Below are positions 35,644-43,187 of a stretch of 64,000 nt of DNA, piece by piece. A program made the translations under genes and the position numbers. Location: contig NZ_OY762614.1 in NCBI RefSeq assembly GCF_963666145.1, positions 1,583,501 to 1,647,500 of the forward strand, written 5' to 3'. Position 1 is the first letter of the stretch; each line of letters starts with the position of its first letter. The notes under the pieces are model-generated. The model had not been told where the DNA came from, did not search any database, and saw only the letters and a list, made by a program, of their open reading frames with translations. The DNA is from an uncultured Desulfobacter sp. GTDB lineage: Bacteria > Desulfobacterota > Desulfobacteria > Desulfobacterales > Desulfobacteraceae.

Positions 35644-38600
35644 ATGGCAATCCAAGTGGCCTTATATCATAAGACCGACTATAAATATGACCGCAAAATC
35701 CAGTTAGGCCCCCAGGTGATCCGGCTGCGGCCCGCCCCCCACTGCCGGACCCCTATTTTAAGTTACAACCAGACCGTTTTACCCGATGGCCACTTTATCA
35801 ACTGGCAGCAGGATCCTTTTTCCAACTACCTGTCCCGGCTCAATTTTCAGGAAACCACCGATCATTTTTCCATTGTGGTGGACCTTGTGGCCGAAATGGT
35901 CACCATCAATCCCTTTGATTTTTTTCTGGAAGCGTATGCCCGGGAGTACCCATTTAAATATTCTTCCGAGGTAAAAAAGGACCTGGGGCCGTTTTTACAA
36001 AAAACCCGGGTGGGCAGCAAATTCACATCCTATCTTTCCAGGATCAGCCGAAAAAAGGAAAATACCATCGATTTTCTGGTCCGGGTAAACCAGGATCTGC
36101 AACAGGCCATCAAATATAACATCCGCATGGAACCCAATGTTCAGACCTGTGAACAGACCCTGACCAAACTATCCGGTTCCTGCAGGGATTCGGCCTGGCT
36201 GCTGGTCAATCTCCTGCGCCATCTGGGACTGGCCTCCCGGTTTGTATCCGGTTACCTGATCCAGCTTGCTGCGGATGTCAAATCCCTTGAGGGACCTTCG
36301 GGGCCGGAAGAGGATTTTACGGACCTGCATGCCTGGGTGGAGGTCTTTTTACCCGGCGCAGGCTGGGTTGGACTGGACCCCACATCCGGACTTCTGGCCG
36401 GAGAGGGCCATATTCCTCTGGCCTGCACCCCGTTTCCAAAAAGCGCAGCACCTGTCTCAGGCGGTCTTGAGGCGTGCGAGGTGGAATTTTCCCACACCAT
36501 GCGCGTAACCCGCATCCACGAGGATCCCCGCTCCACCAAACCCTATCCCGAAGAGATCTGGACAAAGATACACGACCTGGGATTCCGGGTGGATGAAGAG
36601 ATTCAAAAAGAGAACATCACCCTGACCATGGGCGGCGAACCCACCTTTGTGTCAGCCACGGACATGGATGCCGATGAATGGAACACGGGTGCAGTGGGAC
36701 CCACCAAAAAAATCAAAGCCATGGAACTGCTCCAGCGCCTGCGCGGCAAATGGGCCCCGGGCAGCTTGCTGCACATCGGCCAGGGCAAATGGTACCCCGG
36801 CGAGTCCCTGCCCCGCTGGGCCCTGGGCTGTTACTGGCGAAAAGACGGCCAAGCCCTTTGGAACAATCAGTCGCTTCTGGCCGATGACACCAAGGATTAC
36901 GGTTTTGGCCCGGCCCATGCACAAACCCTGATGGAGACCATCACCCGGGTGCTGGGTGTGGATGAACAATATATCATACCCGCCTATGAAGACGTCTTTT
37001 ATTGGCTGTTAAAAGAACAACGCCTGCCGGCCAACGTTACCCCCAAAGACTCCCGGCTCAAAGACCCCGAGGAGCGTGCCCGCATGGCCCGGGTATTTGA
37101 GCAGGGCATCGGTGCGGTCACGGGCTTTGTGCTACCCATTAAAAAAGGGTCTTGGAAAAGCTGCGCCTGGGACCTGCGTGCTGGCAATCTATTCCTAACC
37201 CCAGGGGATTCTCCCATGGGCCTTCGTCTGCCCCTGGACAGCCTGCCATGGATCTCGCCCAAAAAATATCCCCATGTGGTGGAAGAGGACCCCATGGGCA
37301 TCCACGGCCCGTTTCCGGACCCGTTGACCTCGGATGAGGACAAGGAACGGCTGCGTCTGGCATACGAGGCAAAGGACGGCCAATTCCATCTGCCGGGAAA
37401 ACCTGAAACGCAAACCCGGGACGATGTGGTATCACAGCGCCTTGTCGGGCTCCCCCCGGACACCGACGAGACTGAACCGGTCATTCGAACCGCCCTTTGT
37501 ATCCAGCCCCGGGAAGGGAGGCTCTATGTGTTCATGCCCCCCATGGCCAGTGCATCGGATTATTTTGAACTCATTGCCGCGGTGGAACAGGCGGCTGAAA
37601 TCACAAACTTTCCCGTGATCATTGAGGGCTACACCCCGCCCTTTGACCACCGGATCAATGTTCTCAACGTCACTCCGGACCCCGGGGTCATTGAAGTGAA
37701 CATCCACCCTGCCACCACCTGGGGCCAGATGGTGGACGTCACCTGTGATCTCTACGAAGAGGCAAGACAGTCAGGCCTTGGCACTGAAAAATTTATGCTG
37801 GACGGGCGGCATTCGGGCACCGGCGGCGGCAACCACATTGTCATGGGCGGCCCCAGTCCCGGCCAGAGTCCCTGGCTTGCCCGGCCGGACCTGCTGCGCA
37901 GCTTTTTAACATTCTGGAATAACCACCCGTCTCTGTCTTTTCTTTTCTCAGGCTTGTTCATGGGGCCCACCAGCCAGTCCCCCCGTATTGATGAGGCGCG
38001 CCACGATACCCTGGATGAACTGGACATTGCCTTTGCCGAGCTGGACAATCAGATGTCATCCTATCAATCCATTTTTCTGCCCGGATCGGATATTGGGCTG
38101 CCGTGTCCCCCATGGCTTGTGGACCGGTTATTCCGCCACCTGCTAACGGACCTGACCGGCAACACCCACCGGGCAGAGTTCTGCATTGATAAGTTGTACT
38201 CCCCGGACTCCGCCTCCGGCCGTCTGGGTCTGCTGGAGTTCAGATCCTTTGAGATGCCGCCCCATGCCAGAATGAGCCTTGCCCAGCAGCTGCTGTTGCG
38301 CATATTCATGCTCAAATTCTGGAAAACACCCTACAAAGAAAAGCTGGTGCGGTGGGGCACAACCCTGCACGACAAATTCATGCTCCCCTTTTATGTGTGG
38401 CAGGACTTCTGCGATGTGCTGGCTATTTTGCGCCGGGACGGCTATGACCTGACACCGGACTGTTTTCACCCCCACTTTGAGTTCAGGTTCCCCTTTGTGG
38501 GCAAAGTGTGTCACTGTGGCGTGGAAATGGAACTGCGCACCGCCATTGAACCCTGGCATGTATTGGGCGAAGAACCCGGCGGCGGCGGCACGGCCAGGTA

Positions 38601-39033
38601 TGTGGACTCCTCTTTGGAACGCATTGAGATCAAAGTCTCCGGCTTGACGGATAACCGTTACAAAATGCTTTGCAACGGCCGACCCGTTCCCCTGCACCCC
38701 ACGGAGGTCAATGCCCAGTTTGTGGCCGGTGTCCGGTACCGGGCCTGGCAGCCCCCGTCCTGCCTGCACCCCACCATCGGTGTGCATACCCCGCTGGTAT
38801 TTGATCTGGTGGATACCTGGAGCATGCGGTCCGTGGGCGGCTGCACCTATCATGCATCCCACCCGGGGGGAAGAAGCTACGACACCTTCCCGGTAAACTC
38901 CCTGGAAGCCGAAGGCCGTCGGATTTCCCGGTTCAGGGACATTGGCCACACCCCGGGGCCCATGGACCATATTCCCAATGAACCCTTAAACCCAAGGTTT
39001 CCATATACGCTGGACCTAAGAACCCGGCCTTAG
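35644..39033 (+). CDS. Transglutaminase-like / DUF2126 fusion protein
   Basis: 1129 residues. ATG at 35644 is preferred, with AAGGAG 11 bp upstream; the TTG at 35635 is too close to it. Residues ~1-270 are a transglutaminase/bacterial protease-like domain: L-S-G-S-C-R-D-S-A-W near 180 holds the Cys, D-L-H-A-W-V-E-V near 235 the His, and D-P-T-S-G-L near 252 the Asp. The rest (~300-1129) is DUF2126, with T-M-G-G-E-P-T-F-V near 330, D-G-R-H-S-G-T-G-G-G-N-H near 725 and many acidic/His residues of an amidoligase-type fold. No signal peptide. It completes a peptide-modifying trio of unknown product. Confidence 0.87.
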   Translation: MAIQVALYHKTDYKYDRKIQLGPQVIRLRPAPHCRTPILSYNQTVLPDGHFINWQQDPFSNYLSRLNFQETTDHFSIVVDLVAEMVTINPFDFFLEAYAREYPFKYSSEVKKDLGPFLQKTRVGSKFTSYLSRISRKKENTIDFLVRVNQDLQQAIKYNIRMEPNVQTCEQTLTKLSGSCRDSAWLLVNLLRHLGLASRFVSGYLIQLAADVKSLEGPSGPEEDFTDLHAWVEVFLPGAGWVGLDPTSGLLAGEGHIPLACTPFPKSAAPVSGGLEACEVEFSHTMRVTRIHEDPRSTKPYPEEIWTKIHDLGFRVDEEIQKENITLTMGGEPTFVSATDMDADEWNTGAVGPTKKIKAMELLQRLRGKWAPGSLLHIGQGKWYPGESLPRWALGCYWRKDGQALWNNQSLLADDTKDYGFGPAHAQTLMETITRVLGVDEQYIIPAYEDVFYWLLKEQRLPANVTPKDSRLKDPEERARMARVFEQGIGAVTGFVLPIKKGSWKSCAWDLRAGNLFLTPGDSPMGLRLPLDSLPWISPKKYPHVVEEDPMGIHGPFPDPLTSDEDKERLRLAYEAKDGQFHLPGKPETQTRDDVVSQRLVGLPPDTDETEPVIRTALCIQPREGRLYVFMPPMASASDYFELIAAVEQAAEITNFPVIIEGYTPPFDHRINVLNVTPDPGVIEVNIHPATTWGQMVDVTCDLYEEARQSGLGTEKFMLDGRHSGTGGGNHIVMGGPSPGQSPWLARPDLLRSFLTFWNNHPSLSFLFSGLFMGPTSQSPRIDEARHDTLDELDIAFAELDNQMSSYQSIFLPGSDIGLPCPPWLVDRLFRHLLTDLTGNTHRAEFCIDKLYSPDSASGRLGLLEFRSFEMPPHARMSLAQQLLLRIFMLKFWKTPYKEKLVRWGTTLHDKFMLPFYVWQDFCDVLAILRRDGYDLTPDCFHPHFEFRFPFVGKVCHCGVEMELRTAIEPWHVLGEEPGGGGTARYVDSSLERIEIKVSGLTDNRYKMLCNGRPVPLHPTEVNAQFVAGVRYRAWQPPSCLHPTIGVHTPLVFDLVDTWSMRSVGGCTYHASHPGGRSYDTFPVNSLEAEGRRISRFRDIGHTPGPMDHIPNEPLNPRFPYTLDLRTRP

Positions 39034-39043
39034 CACGACATCA

Positions 39044-39082
39044 GGGTCCATCCGGAAAAGGTATCAGATCCCAGATGGACCC
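39044..39082. terminator. Hairpin between convergent genes
   Basis: GGGTCCATC (39044-39052) pairs perfectly with GATGGACCC (39074-39082) across a 21-nt loop, 11 bp after the DUF2126 stop and 3 bp before the priA stop. It can serve both strands. The T-tract is poor on each side, so efficiency is uncertain. Confidence 0.5.
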
Positions 39083-39084
39083 TT

Positions 39085-41514
39085 CTACATCAACGAATAG
39101 GGATCCACGTCTATGGAAATGGAGACTGATTTCACCTTCTGTATGGCCGGGTCCCGGACCATGGCAGAGACCATCCGGCTTATATTTCCCGATGATGGCC
39201 CTTTGATCAGGATCTGCCACCGGAACCGGGAAGATATTTTCTGGATAGCCGCTTCAATGGGGCCAAGGATCTGGGCTTTGGGTTCCTGACCATTGAATCG
39301 TTCAAGAATATCTGCCACAAGCTGTGCATGGTCGCGGGTTTTCTCCGCATTTTTTCCTGAAATTTTAAGCTGGACCATCCGGGAAAACGGCGGGTACATC
39401 AGCGCCTTTCTAAAAGGGGTCTCCTGGTTGAAAAATTCTAAATAATCCTGGCTGCGGGCGGCTTTGATGGTGAAGTGATCCGGACTAAAAGTCTGCATGA
39501 TCACATGCCCCGGGTCCTTGCCCCGGCCGGCCCTGCCGGCAACTTGTGCCAGCAGCTGAAATGTTCGTTCACTGGCCCTGAAATCGGGCAGGCTCAGGGT
39601 TAAATCCGCACAAAGCACCCCCACCAACGTAATGGCCGGAAAATCGTGGCCCTTGGCCAGCATCTGGGTACCCACAATAATATCCACGGTACGGTTGCGG
39701 ATCTGGCGCAAGATGGCCAGGGTGCTGCCCTTTTTTGCTGTGGAATCCTGATCCATCCGGGCCACCCGGGCATCGGGAAACAAGGTTTTGAGCATGGATT
39801 CAATTTTTTCCGTTCCGAACCCCAAATTCCTGATCTTGCCGGTACCGCAGTCGGGGCACCGGATCTCAGCGTTAAACACATGGCCGCATAAATGGCACTT
39901 ATAATGATCCGCCCCCTTATGAAAGGTCATGGTCACATCACAGTGGGGACAGCCCAGGGTTTTGCCGCAGGACGCGCACACCGGAAAGGTGGAAAACCCA
40001 CGGCGGTTTAGGAAGATCAAAGCCTGGTTTCCCTTTTCAAGGCAGGAACGGATGGCCCGGCCAAGCTCCGGGGTAATGATACTGTCCGTTCCCCAGGTGC
40101 CCTGGTACTTTTTCATATCCACCAGGGTGATCTCCGGCAGGGTTTGACTGTTCACCCGCCGGGTCAATTCCAGCTTGATAAATTTTTCGGTCATGGCATT
40201 CCGGCAGGACTGGACCGACGGCGTGGCCGAGCCCAGCACCACAGGGCAGTTGTGCATTTTTGCCCGGACCACGGCAAGGTCCCGGGCATTATACCGCAGG
40301 CCCGATTCCTGTTTATAGGAGTAGTCATGTTCCTCATCCACGATGATGATGCCGATGTCCCGGATGGGTGCAAAAATAGCAGATCTTGCCCCAATAACGA
40401 TATTGACCTTGCCAAGGCTGATTTTGCGCCACTGATCCAGGCGCTCGCCCTGGGAAAGCATGGAGTGAATGACCGCAATTTTCTCACCGAACCTTGCCCT
40501 GAAACGCCGTTCGGTCTGGGAAATCAGGGCAATTTCGGGCACCAGCACAATGGCCCCCCTGCCCTTTTCCACGGCATCGGCCACCAGGCGCATATATACT
40601 TCGGTTTTGCCCGATCCGGTCACACCCACCAGCAGACAGGGGGAAAAGACACCGGAGCGGCCTTGCACCGCTTGGACAACGGCGGCCTGTTCATCGGTCA
40701 GTTCCGGCGGGGTGTCGGGCGTCACCGGTTCCCCCAAAGGATCTCTGAACACCCGGCGGCTGACCACCTTCAGCCACCCGGCCTCGGCCAGGGGTTTAAT
40801 CAGGTTCGGTGCGGTGGGCACATGGCGCTTCAGCTCAGTCAACGAGATATCACCTGCCTCCCGGACCACGGTCAGAATCTTCTGACGTTTAGCGGACATC
40901 CGGATCTGCTGGTGCGGTGTCTGTTCCGGCAGGCAGACGAATTGTTCGGTCTTAATCCCTGCGGTCTCTTTTTGAAGTACGGCAGTGACCTGAACCAACT
41001 CTTTTTTTTCAAGCCGACGCAACACAGCCGCCCCGGCAGGGTCCCGGCGGGCAAGGGCTTTTAAAGAGATCCCGTCCTTGGCAGCAGCCAGTTTCAAAAC
41101 GCTGGCCTCTTCACCGGGCAACTCCCCGTCCTCAAGGGCCTGTGCACCTCTCACCGTGGCAAACGCGCAGGAGACATCCATGCAGGCGAGACCCGCCGGC
41201 ATGGCAGCCTTAATGGTGTCACCCAAAGGATAGATGTAATAGCCTGCCACCCATTTGAAAAACGCAATGTCGGATTCTGGAAACAAGGGGTGATCATCCA
41301 GCAGATTCAGCACATCCTTGGTTTTATAGGGTCCGCTCTCCTCTTTTCCCTCCAGAATATAGCCGGTGATCCGGCGCCGTCCAAAGGGCACCAGCACGCG
41401 CATACCGGGGCAGGCATCCGCCCGGAACCTGTCTGGAAGCCCGTAAGTAAAGGTCTGGTTTACCGGCAGGGTAACAGCGACCTCAATGTAGTTCGTGGAA
41501 ATCATGCAAGGCAT
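39085..41514 (-). CDS. priA: Primosomal helicase PriA
   Basis: 809 residues from ATG 41514; ATG 41532, 41505 and TTG 41541 are alternatives and the start is uncertain. It restarts stalled replication forks. The N-terminal DNA-binding domain is followed by Walker A G-V-T-G-S-G-K-T-E near residue 300, D-E-E-H near 395, S-A-T-P-S near 430, and four Cys pairs of the zinc region (C-x-x-C-x5-C-x-x-C then C-x-x-C, C-x-x-C) at ~510-560. Convergent with the transglutaminase gene. Confidence 0.93.
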   Translation of the reverse strand: MPCMISTNYIEVAVTLPVNQTFTYGLPDRFRADACPGMRVLVPFGRRRITGYILEGKEESGPYKTKDVLNLLDDHPLFPESDIAFFKWVAGYYIYPLGDTIKAAMPAGLACMDVSCAFATVRGAQALEDGELPGEEASVLKLAAAKDGISLKALARRDPAGAAVLRRLEKKELVQVTAVLQKETAGIKTEQFVCLPEQTPHQQIRMSAKRQKILTVVREAGDISLTELKRHVPTAPNLIKPLAEAGWLKVVSRRVFRDPLGEPVTPDTPPELTDEQAAVVQAVQGRSGVFSPCLLVGVTGSGKTEVYMRLVADAVEKGRGAIVLVPEIALISQTERRFRARFGEKIAVIHSMLSQGERLDQWRKISLGKVNIVIGARSAIFAPIRDIGIIIVDEEHDYSYKQESGLRYNARDLAVVRAKMHNCPVVLGSATPSVQSCRNAMTEKFIKLELTRRVNSQTLPEITLVDMKKYQGTWGTDSIITPELGRAIRSCLEKGNQALIFLNRRGFSTFPVCASCGKTLGCPHCDVTMTFHKGADHYKCHLCGHVFNAEIRCPDCGTGKIRNLGFGTEKIESMLKTLFPDARVARMDQDSTAKKGSTLAILRQIRNRTVDIIVGTQMLAKGHDFPAITLVGVLCADLTLSLPDFRASERTFQLLAQVAGRAGRGKDPGHVIMQTFSPDHFTIKAARSQDYLEFFNQETPFRKALMYPPFSRMVQLKISGKNAEKTRDHAQLVADILERFNGQEPKAQILGPIEAAIQKISSRFRWQILIKGPSSGNISRMVSAMVRDPAIQKVKSVSISIDVDPYSLM

Positions 41515-41628
41515 TGTGAAGGATACCTTCATGAATTTCAATATCGAAGTGACATTCCGAAATCACGGCCAAAGTTTACACCAAACAAAATATACGCTTT
41601 AATAAGGGAAATTAAAAATTAACGGTAC

Positions 41629-42045
41629 ATGATAATATTTTTGAATAAGATGAAGGTGATCATTGAACAGCGGGAAAAAGATAAGGCCGACACCGAACGC
41701 CATTTCCTGGCCCATCTGAGAACCCTTGTCCTGCCGTATATCAATAAGCTCAAGGCGGGTAATTTAGGCCAGAGGGACCGGACATTGCTTGATATCGTGG
41801 AAAGCCAGCTCAATGAAGTGATCACCCCCATGATCCAGCGCCTTAACAACGCAGGTGTTATGCTGACGCCCCAGGAGATGCAGGTGGCCGCCCTGGTCAA
41901 GGAGGGCAAGAGTACGGCGGAAATTGCGGATGTTCTTTTCATCTCCGAGGCTACGGTCAGTTTTCACCGTAAAAATCTGCGCACCAAACTGGGCCTGAAA
42001 AACAGACAGACCAATCTCAGGTCGTTTCTGCTCTCCATGTCCTGA
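41629..42045 (+). CDS. Stand-alone LuxR-type HTH protein
   Basis: 138 residues. After ~70 helical, charged residues (possible coiled coil) comes a GerE/LuxR HTH at ~80-135: L-T-P-Q-E-M-Q-V-A, G-K-S-T-A-E-I-A, T-V-S-F-H-R-K-N-L-R-T-K-L. The whole protein reads like the C-terminal half of PAS-LuxR regulators, without any PAS domain. ATG 41650 (M-K-V-I-I-E-Q) is an alternative start. No PAS-like frame precedes it, so it may be a remnant or a short stand-alone regulator. Confidence 0.75.
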   Translation: MIIFLNKMKVIIEQREKDKADTERHFLAHLRTLVLPYINKLKAGNLGQRDRTLLDIVESQLNEVITPMIQRLNNAGVMLTPQEMQVAALVKEGKSTAEIADVLFISEATVSFHRKNLRTKLGLKNRQTNLRSFLLSMS

Positions 42046-42266
42046 TTTTTTTTAAGCCGTGTGGGAAGCGCCTTACAAACCCTGCCGGTTATGGCTTATC
42101 GTTTTTCTGTTCAATCGATTTATTCAACCCTTCATTATAAATGATAGGTTTTGGCTACCATTAAACTACCTTTAGACCCGCATTGCCAAATTATTCTGAA
42201 TGACTAAATTTATAGCAAATGGCAAAGACCATAAATAAAACAACAACCCTAACAGGGAGATATAAA

Positions 42267-42410
42267 ATGGCTGAAAAAAGAATCGAAAGTTACATCGAAG
42301 ACGATAAAGAGAGAAACGAAGGACACGTAGACACCCGGCACCTTAACTTCGAATGCGAAAATCCCGATGAAAGACTTGGGTGTGATCCGGGCATCGACGT
42401 AGCCGGATAA
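42267..42410 (+). CDS. 47-residue acidic protein of unknown function
   Basis: The site GGGAG lies 8 bp before ATG 42267, and a good terminator follows the stop by 24 bp, so this looks like a real small gene. The product is highly charged (Glu/Asp/Lys/Arg), with two Cys (F-E-C-E-N and L-G-C-D-P-G). No family is recognised and there is no signal peptide or span. Confidence 0.55.
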   Translation: MAEKRIESYIEDDKERNEGHVDTRHLNFECENPDERLGCDPGIDVAG

Positions 42411-42433
42411 TAAAAAATGTCAGATGCAATAAA

Positions 42434-42472
42434 GGACGGCAGTGCCCCATTGGGGGGCTCTGCCGCCTTTTT
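42434..42472 (+). terminator. Rho-independent terminator after the 47-residue gene
   Basis: GGCAG-N-GCCCC (42438-42448) pairs with GGGGC-N-CTGCC (42454-42464) around a short loop. Five T follow at 42468-42472. It separates the small gene from the ABC transporter operon. Confidence 0.85.
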
Positions 42473-42512
42473 GAAAACAACCCCATAAAACACTCCCCTG
42501 CAAAGAGACCCT

Positions 42513-43187
42513 ATGGACATAGAGATAAAAGGAGTTGAAAAAACGTTTGAGCACCGGGATCGGGTTATATTTAAAGACCTTGATGTGGTGTTTCGTACCG
42601 GAAAGGTGTCAGTCATCCTCGGCAAAAGCGGGGTTGGCAAATCCAGCCTGTTGAATCTGATCGCGGGTATTGATCTGCCGGACAAAGGGGATATCCGCAT
42701 CGGCAGCCATCTCATGTCAAAGAAAGATGATGCCGGGCGCACCTTGTTCCGCCGCAGACACATCGGTTTTGTATTTCAGTCCTTTAATCTGATACCCGTA
42801 CTCACCGTATTGGAGAATGTTACCCTGGTGGGACAGTTGGACGGTCGGCCGGACAAAGAGACGCGTGAGCGTGCCGCATCTTTGCTTGAAACCGTAGGAC
42901 TGTTGGACCGGCAAGGGGAGTTTCCGGACCGACTTTCCGGCGGGGAGCAGCAGCGGGTCGCATTGGCCCGGGCACTGATCAATGATCCAGCCGTCATCCT
43001 GGCCGATGAACCCACGGGAAATCTGGATAAGCGAACGGGTACTGCCGTTCTCGAACTGATCGCGGAACAGGCCCGGCAACTAAACAAAACCCTGGTCATG
43101 GTGACCCACAGCCCCGACGCCCTGGCATGGGCGGATGAGGTATATACGGTTGACAATTACGCACTGGTGCCGGGGAATACCGTATGA
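42513..43187 (+). CDS. LolD/MacB-type ABC ATPase
   Basis: 224 residues. Walker A G-K-S-G-V-G-K-S-S near residue 36, Q-loop F-V-F-Q-S near 88, signature L-S-G-G-E-Q-Q-R near 145, Walker B V-I-L-A-D-E-P-T-G-N-L-D near 165, and the His switch V-T-H-S near 200. This type drives FtsX-like permeases that extract lipids, lipoproteins or peptides. Stop overlaps the permease start (ATGA). Confidence 0.93.
   Translation: MDIEIKGVEKTFEHRDRVIFKDLDVVFRTGKVSVILGKSGVGKSSLLNLIAGIDLPDKGDIRIGSHLMSKKDDAGRTLFRRRHIGFVFQSFNLIPVLTVLENVTLVGQLDGRPDKETRERAASLLETVGLLDRQGEFPDRLSGGEQQRVALARALINDPAVILADEPTGNLDKRTGTAVLELIAEQARQLNKTLVMVTHSPDALAWADEVYTVDNYALVPGNTV

Noticed and set aside
38143..38970. Minus-strand 275-codon frame inside the DUF2126 gene
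   Set aside because: Shadow of the conserved DUF2126 protein; composition rich in Gly/His/Pro as expected for an antisense frame.
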